A stretch of DNA of 64,000 nt from JAGLOK01 sp963677605 (GTDB taxonomy: Bacteria > Bacillota > Clostridia > Christensenellales > UMGS416): contig CAXXDX010000002.1 of NCBI GenBank assembly GCA_963677605.2, positions 302,284 to 366,283 of the forward strand. Reading direction: 5' to 3'. Shown one piece after another: positions 49,934 to 58,531 of this stretch. The notes beneath the pieces were generated by a model, which was not told where the DNA came from, ran no database searches, and worked only from the letters and a program-made list of their open reading frames with translations. Both the position numbers and the translations under genes were made by a program. The first letter of the stretch is position 1, and every line of letters begins with the position of its first letter.

Positions 49934-52234
49934 ATGAAACATCAATTTGGAAACGATCCGTGGCTTTTAGAAGAAATCGGATTAAATGATAATAAAAATG
50001 AAATAAGCGAGTCAATAACGAGCCAGGGAAACGGGCTTTTTGGCATGAGAGGAAATTTCGAGGAAGGATATGGCGGAAAGTCTCTAAAAGGCACCTATCT
50101 TGCCGGAGTATATTATCCGGACAAAACACGCGTCGGATGGTGGAAAAACGGCTATCCGGAGTATTTCGCAAAAGTACTTAACGCATTTGACATTATACCC
50201 ATAAAGATAAAGATAAACAACGAAATTATTGATTTATCCATAACAAAACACGAAGACTTTTCTCGTTGTCTTGACATGCGAGACGGCATGTTAACACGTT
50301 CATATGTAGCTGCGACCAATAATTCCGAGAAAACAAAGCTTGAGTTTTCAAGATTTTTATCCATGGATAAAAACGAAATCTGCGCAATTTCTCTTTCGGT
50401 ATCTCCGATAAATCATAGCGCTAAGATTGAGCTTATTCCTCTTATTGACAGCGATGTTAGAAACTCAGACTCAAATTATGATGAAATATTCTGGGAAGAA
50501 GAAAAACATTCAGCAAAACCTATTCCCTCCCTTTCCATGCAGACAAAAAAAACCTCATATCTTGCAGCGTGTGCTATGGACATAGATTTTTCAGGCGAGT
50601 TTAATCTTATATCAAGCGAAAGCTTCACTTCAGAAAAGTCATGCGGATACAATATTAAACTAAATGTGCAATCAGGCAAGACAATGACCATATATAAATA
50701 TATTGGAGTTACAACAAGCAGAGATTATAAAAAAGAAAAAGTTTTGGATTCCGCAATTCAGGCAGCATCCCGTGCAAAATCCATTGGATGGGACGAGCTT
50801 TTTCATGCAAGCCAAAAAGTATGGAATGATATATGGAAACACAGCGACATTATCATTAAAGGCGACGACGCAGCCCAGCAGGGCATTCGTTTTAATATCT
50901 TCCAGCTTAATCAGACATACTCCGGAAAAGACGCACGCTTAAATATAGGCCCGAAAGGCTTTACCGGCGAAAAATACGGCGGCTCGACATACTGGGACAC
51001 CGAGGCATACTGTATTCCGTTTTATTTAAGCACAGCAGATAAAAGTGTTGCGCGAAATCTTTTGGTTTACAGGCACAGGCATCTGGAAAAAGCTAAGGAA
51101 AATGCACAAAAGCTCGGTCTTAATGGCGCACTTTATCCCATGGTAACAATGAACGGCGAAGAATGCCACAACGAATGGGAGATAACATTTGAGGAGATTC
51201 ACAGAAACGGCGCGATCACATATGCTATTTATAACTATGTAAACTATACCGGAGATGAAGCCTATCTTCATGGATATGGCTTTGACGTGCTTGTGGAAAC
51301 AGCGCGATTCTGGCAGTCGAGAGCCAACTACCAAAACGAAAAAGATGTTTATATGATACTTGGCGTTACAGGCCCCAATGAATATGAAAACAATGTAAGC
51401 AACAACTGGTATACAAACACAATCGCTGCATGGTCATTGGGATATACTGTTGAGATAAATAATTTAATAAAAGACAAATATCCAAAAGAATATAAGTCTC
51501 TTTGTGAAAAACTTGATTTAAAAGACTATGAAATCAAAATCTGGGACGATATGTCCAAGCGCATATATAAGCCATATGATAAAAAACTGGACGTTTTTCT
51601 TCAGCAGGACGGTTTTTTGGACAAAGAACTTATTCCGGCGGATAAGCTTAAAACAGAAGAACGGCCACTAAATCAAAACTGGTCATGGGACCGCATACTT
51701 CGCTCATGCTATATAAAGCAGGCAGATGTTCTTCAGGGAATATTCTTCTTCGGAGATAAATTCACCGAAAAACAAAAGCGCAGAAACTTCGATTTTTATG
51801 AGAAATATACAGTTCACGAATCATCTCTTTCACCATGCGTATATTCAATTCTCGCAAACGAACTGGGCTATGAAAAAAAAGCGTATGAACTATATCTTCG
51901 CACATCAAGGCTTGACCTTGACAACTACAACAACGACACGGAAGACGGTCTACACATAACCTCTATGGGCGGCACATGGATGTCAGTTGTTTACGGATTC
52001 GGTGGGCTGAGATGGTTTGGCTCGGAACTTTCATTAAATCCTAAAACACCCTGCATGTGGGATGGTTTTTCATTTAAAATAAGATACAGAGATGTAACCT
52101 TGCTTGTTGAATCATCAAAGGATACAACAAAAATATCAATGCTTTACGGAGAATCACTAAGCCTTAATGTATATGGCAAAAAACATATCGTAACTAAAGA
52201 CAATCCAATTGAAATAAAGGTAAAAGGCAGATAA
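49934..52234 (+). CDS. GH65 maltose-phosphorylase-like enzyme
   Basis: 766 residues from ATG 49934, chosen because AGGGG lies 7 nt upstream; an ATG at 49913 lacks one. Complete GH65 architecture. It starts NDPWLLEEIGLNDNKNEISE, and the general-acid region VTGPNEYENNVSNNWYTN (Glu about 482) is nearly identical to that of maltose phosphorylases, including YTN. It would cleave cytoplasmic maltose with phosphate to beta-glucose 1-phosphate and glucose. It differs from the GH65 at 42395-44635, so the pair may cover two linkages. It is followed by a terminator hairpin. Confidence 0.94.
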   Translation: MKHQFGNDPWLLEEIGLNDNKNEISESITSQGNGLFGMRGNFEEGYGGKSLKGTYLAGVYYPDKTRVGWWKNGYPEYFAKVLNAFDIIPIKIKINNEIIDLSITKHEDFSRCLDMRDGMLTRSYVAATNNSEKTKLEFSRFLSMDKNEICAISLSVSPINHSAKIELIPLIDSDVRNSDSNYDEIFWEEEKHSAKPIPSLSMQTKKTSYLAACAMDIDFSGEFNLISSESFTSEKSCGYNIKLNVQSGKTMTIYKYIGVTTSRDYKKEKVLDSAIQAASRAKSIGWDELFHASQKVWNDIWKHSDIIIKGDDAAQQGIRFNIFQLNQTYSGKDARLNIGPKGFTGEKYGGSTYWDTEAYCIPFYLSTADKSVARNLLVYRHRHLEKAKENAQKLGLNGALYPMVTMNGEECHNEWEITFEEIHRNGAITYAIYNYVNYTGDEAYLHGYGFDVLVETARFWQSRANYQNEKDVYMILGVTGPNEYENNVSNNWYTNTIAAWSLGYTVEINNLIKDKYPKEYKSLCEKLDLKDYEIKIWDDMSKRIYKPYDKKLDVFLQQDGFLDKELIPADKLKTEERPLNQNWSWDRILRSCYIKQADVLQGIFFFGDKFTEKQKRRNFDFYEKYTVHESSLSPCVYSILANELGYEKKAYELYLRTSRLDLDNYNNDTEDGLHITSMGGTWMSVVYGFGGLRWFGSELSLNPKTPCMWDGFSFKIRYRDVTLLVESSKDTTKISMLYGESLSLNVYGKKHIVTKDNPIEIKVKGR

Positions 52235-52264
52235 TTTATATAAGATTTATATATTAATATAAAT

Positions 52265-52290
52265 ATCAGTTTTTGATATTTTAAACTGAT
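52265..52290 (+). terminator. Likely terminator of the GH65 gene
   Basis: ATCAGTTT / AAACTGAT 8-bp stem with a 10-nt loop, followed by an AT-rich stretch (TTCCAATTTTAT). The T-run is imperfect. Confidence 0.55.
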
Positions 52291-52313
52291 TTCCAATTTT
52301 ATAAAAGAATAAA

Positions 52314-52364
52314 ACAGGTGCATTACCTAGAGCCTATAGATGCTCTGAATTTATATACACCTGT
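52314..52364. ncRNA. Nested hairpin between GH65 and the Fur-family gene
   Basis: Outer helix ACAGGTG (52314-52320) / CACCTGT (52358-52364) encloses an inner hairpin AGAGC (52329-52333) / GCTCT (52342-52346). A short T-rich tail follows on the plus strand. It could be a second terminator, a small RNA or a leader element of the regulator gene 54 nt downstream. No known family is recognised. Confidence 0.35.
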
Positions 52365-52417
52365 CTAATTTCTTTTACTTATGGTAATATTGATTAATAA
52401 TACATTCAGGATATCAA

Positions 52418-52837
52418 ATGAAAACTTTAGATGAGATATATGACATTTTAAAAAGCAGGGGCGATAGGCTCACCTATCAGAAAAAGCAGATATTATCAAC
52501 TCTTTTTGAAAATATGGACAGAGTGCTGTCTGTTGGTGAAATAATAGCAAAGCTTCCCGATGATAAAAGCATTGACGATGCCACAGTATACAGAAACATC
52601 CAAAGATTTGCCGAACTTAACATTGTCGAATCATTTGTGGATGAATCCGGTGTAAGCAGGTATGTACTAAGCTGTCACAGCGGTCACCATCATCACATGA
52701 TTTGCACCTCCTGTGGGAGAATTTTTGAAATCCCCTGCATGAACCACTTCTGGAATGAGTGCGCAAAAGACAATGGATTTGAAGAGTCTTACCACAAGCT
52801 CGAAGTTTACGGCAAATGCAGCGAATGTAAAATATAG
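52418..52837 (+). CDS. zur: Fur-family regulator, probably Zur
   Basis: 139 residues. The N-terminal winged helix (RLTYQKKQILSTLFENMDR...DDATVYRNIQRFAELNIV) is followed by a C-terminal metal-binding/dimer domain with the His cluster SGHHHHMIC and two CxxC pairs (CTSC, CSEC) that hold structural zinc. It stands 75 bp upstream of the zinc-importer operon and in the same direction, so Zur is the best assignment. PerR or Fur are less likely in this context. Confidence 0.88.
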   Translation: MKTLDEIYDILKSRGDRLTYQKKQILSTLFENMDRVLSVGEIIAKLPDDKSIDDATVYRNIQRFAELNIVESFVDESGVSRYVLSCHSGHHHHMICTSCGRIFEIPCMNHFWNECAKDNGFEESYHKLEVYGKCSECKI

Positions 52838-52847
52838 CCGTAAAATA

Positions 52848-52876
52848 TTGACATAAACAAATTGCCATGCTAACAT
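52848..52876 (+). promoter_or_regulatory. Promoter of the zinc-importer operon
   Basis: TTGACA (52848-52853), 17 bp, TAACAT (52871-52876), directly abutting the inverted repeat at 52877-52901. Confidence 0.7.
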
Positions 52877-52901
52877 CTTATTGCAATAGACTTGCAATAA
52901 G
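52877..52901 (+). promoter_or_regulatory. Perfect inverted repeat, candidate Zur operator
   Basis: CTTATTGCAA-TAGAC-TTGCAATAAG, ten-base arms with a 5-nt centre. It starts one base after the -10 box and ends within the AAGGAG ribosome binding site of znuA. A repressor here would block initiation. As RNA it could also form a hairpin that masks the edge of the ribosome binding site. Confidence 0.75.
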
Positions 52902-52912
52902 GAGATTATATT

Positions 52913-53845
52913 ATGAAAAAAATAATTGTATCAGTTATAGCAATTATAATGATATTCGGATTTACAGCATGTACAGATGCTGACTCAGATACAGATACCA
53001 ATAAAATTAAGGTGGCTGTAGGAATAGTTCCCGAAGCTACATTTGTAGAAAAAGTCGCTGGGGATCTGGTGGAAATAGTTACACTTATTCCTCCGGGAAA
53101 CAGTCCTGCAAACTATCAGCCGACAGCTGTACAAATGCAGTCTTTCTCAGAGGCATCAGTATATTTTTCTATGCAGACTCCGACAGAAGAAGCAAATATA
53201 CTGCCAAAAGTTAAAGATTTTAATAAAGATGTGGAAGTTATTCTTTTAAGAGATATAGTTAAAGAAACATATCCCGTAAGAATGGTAACAGGGCACAGTC
53301 ACAGTGACGATGAAGACCACGATGACGAAGAGAATCATGATGATGAAGATACCGAGACAACGGCTGATCCTCATATATGGTTGTCCCCAAAGCGAGTAAT
53401 AATTATTGTCCAGACTATAGCCGATAAGCTTTCTGAAATCGACAGTGATAATTCTTCCGTATATCAGGAGAATGCAAAAACATATATAAAACAACTGCAA
53501 GAAGCAGACGCTGAGATTAGCAAAATAGCGGAAAGCCTTAGCAATAAAACGTTTCTTATTTACCATGGATCATACGGTTATTTTGCAGAGGATTATGGGC
53601 TTACGATGATTTCGCTGGAAAGCGAAGGCAAGCAGGTAACTGTGGCAAAGATGCAGGAAGTTATAGACTATGCTTTAAGCGAAAGCATAACCACTGTTTA
53701 CTATCAGGAAGAGTTTGATGATAATCAGGCTAAAACAGTAGCAGAGGAAATTGGCGGTACAGTAAGAAAGGCTTCGCCTTTATCGTATGATTATATAAAT
53801 TCACTAAAAGACTTTGCGCATGCACTGTCACACGAGGGAGACTGA
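52913..53845 (+). CDS. znuA: Zinc ABC importer, substrate-binding lipoprotein
   Basis: 310 residues. Signal peptide with lipobox FGFTAC (Cys20). Cluster 9 metal-binding protein of the ZnuA/AdcA family: PPGNSPANYQPTAVQMQ near the N-terminus, the acidic His-rich loop GHSHSDDEDHDDEENHDDED (about 123-142) typical of zinc binders, then DPHIWLSPKR with a ligand His and TFLIYHGSYGYFAEDYGL with another. It captures zinc outside the membrane for the ZnuCB transporter. Manganese is unlikely given the His-rich loop. Confidence 0.95.
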   Translation: MKKIIVSVIAIIMIFGFTACTDADSDTDTNKIKVAVGIVPEATFVEKVAGDLVEIVTLIPPGNSPANYQPTAVQMQSFSEASVYFSMQTPTEEANILPKVKDFNKDVEVILLRDIVKETYPVRMVTGHSHSDDEDHDDEENHDDEDTETTADPHIWLSPKRVIIIVQTIADKLSEIDSDNSSVYQENAKTYIKQLQEADAEISKIAESLSNKTFLIYHGSYGYFAEDYGLTMISLESEGKQVTVAKMQEVIDYALSESITTVYYQEEFDDNQAKTVAEEIGGTVRKASPLSYDYINSLKDFAHALSHEGD

Positions 53846-53847
53846 CC

Positions 53848-54537
53848 ATGAACAGCTCACAACTGATATCATTTTCTAATGTAAGGTTCTGCTATGGTGA
53901 AGTATGCGCAATAGAAAACGCAAACTTTGATATAGAAGATAAATCAATGACAGCATTGGTAGGCCCAAACGGCGGAGGAAAAAGCACTCTGCTTAAAATC
54001 ACATCAAAACTTTTAAAGCCGGGAGCAGGCACTGTCAGTTCCGACAAAAACGTCAACATCGGCTATGTAGCCCAAAACCACGGAATTGATACTGCATTTC
54101 CTATAACGGTAAAAGAAATCGTGCTTTCGGGAACATTAAAAGAAGGTGTAAAGCCTTTTGCAAGGTATTCTTCCGAACAAAGAGAAAAAGCAACCGATTC
54201 CCTAAACAAAGTAGGGCTTAGCGGATTTGACGCACGCGGCGTAAACCAGCTTTCAGGCGGTCAGATGAAAAGGGTTCTTATAGCAAGAGCACTGGCATCC
54301 GATGCGCATATTATTGTTTTAGATGAGCCTGACAGCAGCCTTGACATAGATTCTACAAAAAAGCTCTATGATGTGCTTTTAAGCCTAAAAGAAGAAAAAA
54401 CAATAATAATCGCAAGCCACAATGTGGATACGATACTGGAAATTGCAGACTCTGCAATATACGTCAACAGAACTGTAGACTTTTATGACACACCTTCCCT
54501 GCTCAAAGATAAAATCAAGGAGGGAATCCTTATATGA
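53848..54537 (+). CDS. znuC: Zinc ABC importer, ATPase
   Basis: 229 residues. Walker A is GPNGGGKST, Q-loop in GYVAQNHG, signature LSGGQMKR, Walker B IIVLDEPDSSLD, H-loop in ASHNVD. It starts 2 bp after znuA and overlaps znuB by 4 bp. It drives zinc import through the membrane subunit. Confidence 0.95.
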   Translation: MNSSQLISFSNVRFCYGEVCAIENANFDIEDKSMTALVGPNGGGKSTLLKITSKLLKPGAGTVSSDKNVNIGYVAQNHGIDTAFPITVKEIVLSGTLKEGVKPFARYSSEQREKATDSLNKVGLSGFDARGVNQLSGGQMKRVLIARALASDAHIIVLDEPDSSLDIDSTKKLYDVLLSLKEEKTIIIASHNVDTILEIADSAIYVNRTVDFYDTPSLLKDKIKEGILI

Positions 54538-55376
54538 TAAACGCAATATTAAAATATACTTTCATGCAAAATGCCTTGATTGCAGCTCTACTTGCAAGTA
54601 TCGTAACAGGAATAATAGGCACAATCGCTATTGAAAAAAAGCTTGTCAGCATGTCGGGCGGCATAGCGCATGCATCATTCGGCGGAATAGGCCTTGGCTA
54701 TCTTCTGGGATTTGAACCGATATGGGGCGGTTTGTTTTTTGCAGTGGGCTCTTCGGTACTCATCTCAAAAATTTCGGAAAACACAAAAATAAAGGCGGAC
54801 ACTTTAACAGGCATACTCTGGTCATTCGGAATGGCGCTCGGAATACTGTTTATATCTCTTGCTCCCGGATATATGCCTGATATGACCAGCTATCTTTTCG
54901 GAGATATACTCTCCGTATCAAAGCAGGCTATCTTATCCATGGTTCTAATCACAGCAGTTATACTTTTCGTATTCATAGCTCTGTATAATTACATAATATT
55001 GTTTTTGTATGATGAGGAATATGCAAAAATCCGTGGAATCAGCGTAGAAGCGATAAGATGGGTTATATATATCATGATACCTATCGGAATAATAGTTCTT
55101 ATAAGGGTAGTTGGGATAATCCTCACAATTGCGCTTATGACTATACCGATATCAATCTCAAAGCTGTTTTTCAAATCTTTCTCAAAGGTTGTAATAAGCT
55201 CTGTAATAGTGAGTGCGGTGTTTTGTGTAATAGGCCTTGCAGTTTCATATTATGCCAACATACCTTCTGGTGTGTGCATAATAGTTATAAGCACTGTGGT
55301 ATACCTAATCCTGCTTGCAACCAAAAACACCATACAAAAGCGGCAGCATGCAAAGAGAATGCATAGCCAATCATAG
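54534..55376 (+). CDS. znuB: Zinc ABC importer, membrane permease
   Basis: 280 residues with about eight membrane helices, ABC-3 family. The family motif KKLVSMSGGIAHASFGGIGLGYLLG and the ATPase-docking region (AKIRGISVEAIRW) are present. Translationally coupled to the ATPase gene and ending at a shared terminator. Confidence 0.95.
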   Translation: MINAILKYTFMQNALIAALLASIVTGIIGTIAIEKKLVSMSGGIAHASFGGIGLGYLLGFEPIWGGLFFAVGSSVLISKISENTKIKADTLTGILWSFGMALGILFISLAPGYMPDMTSYLFGDILSVSKQAILSMVLITAVILFVFIALYNYIILFLYDEEYAKIRGISVEAIRWVIYIMIPIGIIVLIRVVGIILTIALMTIPISISKLFFKSFSKVVISSVIVSAVFCVIGLAVSYYANIPSGVCIIVISTVVYLILLATKNTIQKRQHAKRMHSQS

Positions 55377-55399
55377 CTAAAATACAATTTAAGCTAAAA

Positions 55400-55426
55400 A
55401 AGCACACAGCATAAAACTGTGTGCTT
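55400..55426. terminator. Bidirectional terminator
   Basis: AAGCACACAG, 7-nt loop, CTGTGTGCTT, with A-run upstream and T-rich downstream, between the convergent znuB and GH2 genes. Confidence 0.85.
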
Positions 55427-55439
55427 CATATTTAATATA

Positions 55440-58400
55440 TTATATCTTCCTTATCCCAATCGCATTCACTATGCTGCTGTAACTTTTTACTTTCGGGAAT
55501 GATATCTCCAGTTTGTCTATAGCATCTACCGCACAACTCAGCTTCAAAACCTTGTCATTGCCAACATTGCTCCAAATGTCAACATCAGAAAACTCCGTTT
55601 CACCGTTTACTGCAACATCAAACATGCGCCACCCTGTGCAGTCAGATCCTCCGCCAATGCCAAACCACGGCTCTGTCATATAGAGGTTTATTTCATATTT
55701 TCCCTCATCCACCGGGAAACTATAACTCAGCTTTTCTCTGCCGTATCTAAATGTTTTAAACAGCTCCTGATTAAGTGTTTTTTTAATCGGACTGTTAGTT
55801 CTTCTTACGCTGCCAAGCTCCGGATCAACCTCAGGATATTCTATCGCCCATGACTTAAAGCCATCCAACAATCTGTCGGCGCTCCATACATTGCCGAATG
55901 TGTCGGTGTAGTCTTCTCCTCCACAGTTAATCCTGAAGATAAAGTCTTTTTCTCCGCCCGTTAGAACTTCTTCATTGCCTATATATCCATTTATGTCATC
56001 GCAGTCGGGAAGATTGTTAAGACCTATCCTGTCTTTAGCGACAGCTTTACCGCCCACATATCCAACGGCAGTAAAGACATTATGTTTGCCTTCAACATCT
56101 GAGAAAGTAAAATGGGTGCCCTTTTTGCCTTTTTTTATTTTTCCAAGCGGCTCGCCCTTGCCTGTTGCATTGTTATAAAGCTCCACTTCATCACAGTTTG
56201 AATAAACCGTTACATCACGACGCTCACCTGCCTTTTCAAACCTCTCCGGCCATGTGTGCGACACAATATAAACCATAGGTTCGGTTTCTTTAGGTGCGTA
56301 GTTGCTTCGGAACATATAGTAGGCATCCACAGGCTCGCCCCAGCTTGATATAATCCCCTTGCTGTTTATAACGCCGACGCCGTCTTTGCCGGATCCGTCA
56401 AGGCAGAACATGACTTCTCTTCCGGGATTTGCGTGGGAGTTAAAGATCCATTGATAGTGCCCGTAGAAGTAGTCCCTGTTTTCTTCAGCCAAACGCACTT
56501 TTGTTTCCATGCAGTATGAAAAAAGCTCTTCGCTTACATCTCCGCCAGCGTTCTGCTTTTGTTCCATATCGCCTTCTTCATGCTTGCCCAACACGCGGTA
56601 CTGCCCGTATTCTCCTATAAGGCGCTGGGCGATTATCTCTTCGCCGTAATCTTCAACGCTTCTGCCATATGTGCCCGACCAGTTCTGCGGAACGTTCCAG
56701 TCGCTTCCGTAGCCTCCGTTGCATGTGCATGTTTTTCTCTGCTCAGGCGACGTTTCATCCAAGCTTCTTATGAGCATCTTTACTTCTTCTGTAAAGTATG
56801 AAGGAAGCATGGATTCATTTTGAATGCCCCATAAAATGACGCTTGGACTGTTCCTGCGCTCTCTTACCCATTCTTCCGTGAGAATCAAAAAGTTCTTTCT
56901 AAACTCTTCAGTGTCAAAGTACAGATGCGCTCCCATCTGCGCCCAAAACAGGATTCCCAGCTCGTCGCAGATTTTCTGGTATAAAAGGTTGTGCGGACAA
57001 TGCGCCTCTCTCAGCGAGTTAAACCCCGCCGCCTTCATCTGCCCCATCCTCGCTGCAATCTGCTCAGGATAAAAAGCATGATCATTTCCAAGAAGGTGCT
57101 CATACTCGCATGTACCGTTTATAAACACAGGTTTTCCATTAATGAGAAGTCTTCTGTTTACTTTGCCCGTCTCTGTTTTCACCTGCTTATAGGCGTATCC
57201 TCTGTTAGCCACATCCTCTTTCTGGTAAACCCTGAAGGATGTTTTAGTCTGATTATATTCTTTTAAAAGCTCATCCTGACCACGCACGGAGATTACTACG
57301 CTGTGAAGAGTAGGCTCTTTTTCTGACCAAAAGTCAAGATACGAAAGCACATCCGTCTCCTGATATACATCCACCTTTTCGCCCGGCTTAATCGAAAGCT
57401 CGCTTTTAAGATTTGAAATGGATTTTGTCTCATTATATGTCTGAACAAACGATTCCACCTGTATATCATGTGCAACTTCATCTCGGTTAATAAGAGTTGC
57501 CGTTATTCCAATTATAATATTATCAAGGCTGCATTCTTTGAGCGCGACACGGACAGCACCTTTTTCAACGCCTACTTTTGAATGCGTGCCTCCTCTTGTG
57601 TATCTCGTGAAATAGTCATTTTCTTCGCTCGGCTCTTCATAAAGCTTTGATTCATCCACCACTTCGTTAGGCGAATTATCAAAGTTTTCCCATTCGATTT
57701 GTCTGACACCGAAGGTGTTTTCCACTTTGTCCGACAGTTTTCCATCAACATAAAGCTCTGTCTCAACCGTATAAAGATATGGATTTTCTGTATCCCATAG
57801 TATCGGATTTGTTATATTTGTCCTTTGTTCAGTTTTATATGATGATACATCCTCCGAAATCTCAGCGCAGAGATTTCCATCTTTATCAACTATCCTATGA
57901 ACTAGTTTCACATTTGTATTTGTGATATTTTCACAGTCAATCTCTGTACGTACTGCAATACCGGCACTTTTTTCTGATATTTCAGGAGTCAATATATGTA
58001 CTCCGAAAGGATTTATGCGAGCTCTTCCTGTGGTATATACTGAAACAGGTCTGAATATTCCCAAAGGCTGTGAACCTTCTGTATTCGGTGTTCCGAAGCA
58101 TCCGCCGCAAACCCATGGAAGATCCATTATCTTTTCAGGATGCTCAGCCAAAACAAGAAGCTCATTTTCACCATCGCGAATTAGGCTGTCCGTCATTTCA
58201 AAAGTAAATGTCGTTCTTCCGCCTGCGTGATAGCCTATCTTTTCGCCGTTAAGCCACACAGTCGCATATGAGCCGACACCTTCAAAATAGACAAATGCTC
58301 TTTCGCCTTCTGCAAATTTATCGAGCTTAAAGCTTTTTTTATACCACGCGCTTCCATGAAGGTTTCCATGGGACACTTTGTGATAACCGTGATAGTTGTC

Positions 58401-58514
58401 ATGGTTGTGAGGGATGTCAACCGACTCCCAAGGCTCGGGAGATAATTTTTCTCCGTCTTTTGAAAAATACGTTTTCCAGTCGCTATTGATTAACCTTTTT
58501 ACTCTTTGTTCCAT
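55440..58514 (-). CDS. GH2 family beta-galactosidase/glycosidase with malectin-like tail
   Basis: 1024 residues, intact. GH2 sugar-binding domain (NLHGSAWYKKSFKL, YFEGVGSYATVWLNG), immunoglobulin-like domain, then the TIM barrel with INGTCEYEHLLG, acid/base Glu in WGIQNESM and probable nucleophile Glu in LIGEYGQY. A C-terminal malectin-like carbohydrate-binding domain (about 880-1024, RLLDGFKSW...IVNAIGIRK) is an addition to the plain GH2 layout. No signal peptide. It is the last gene of a three-glycosidase operon with DUF5703 and GH31, 17 bp downstream of the former. Galactosidase, glucuronidase or mannosidase activity cannot be separated here. Confidence 0.92.
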   Translation of the reverse strand: MEQRVKRLINSDWKTYFSKDGEKLSPEPWESVDIPHNHDNYHGYHKVSHGNLHGSAWYKKSFKLDKFAEGERAFVYFEGVGSYATVWLNGEKIGYHAGGRTTFTFEMTDSLIRDGENELLVLAEHPEKIMDLPWVCGGCFGTPNTEGSQPLGIFRPVSVYTTGRARINPFGVHILTPEISEKSAGIAVRTEIDCENITNTNVKLVHRIVDKDGNLCAEISEDVSSYKTEQRTNITNPILWDTENPYLYTVETELYVDGKLSDKVENTFGVRQIEWENFDNSPNEVVDESKLYEEPSEENDYFTRYTRGGTHSKVGVEKGAVRVALKECSLDNIIIGITATLINRDEVAHDIQVESFVQTYNETKSISNLKSELSIKPGEKVDVYQETDVLSYLDFWSEKEPTLHSVVISVRGQDELLKEYNQTKTSFRVYQKEDVANRGYAYKQVKTETGKVNRRLLINGKPVFINGTCEYEHLLGNDHAFYPEQIAARMGQMKAAGFNSLREAHCPHNLLYQKICDELGILFWAQMGAHLYFDTEEFRKNFLILTEEWVRERRNSPSVILWGIQNESMLPSYFTEEVKMLIRSLDETSPEQRKTCTCNGGYGSDWNVPQNWSGTYGRSVEDYGEEIIAQRLIGEYGQYRVLGKHEEGDMEQKQNAGGDVSEELFSYCMETKVRLAEENRDYFYGHYQWIFNSHANPGREVMFCLDGSGKDGVGVINSKGIISSWGEPVDAYYMFRSNYAPKETEPMVYIVSHTWPERFEKAGERRDVTVYSNCDEVELYNNATGKGEPLGKIKKGKKGTHFTFSDVEGKHNVFTAVGYVGGKAVAKDRIGLNNLPDCDDINGYIGNEEVLTGGEKDFIFRINCGGEDYTDTFGNVWSADRLLDGFKSWAIEYPEVDPELGSVRRTNSPIKKTLNQELFKTFRYGREKLSYSFPVDEGKYEINLYMTEPWFGIGGGSDCTGWRMFDVAVNGETEFSDVDIWSNVGNDKVLKLSCAVDAIDKLEISFPKVKSYSSIVNAIGIRKI

Positions 58515-58531
58515 TTTAAATCCTTCATGTT

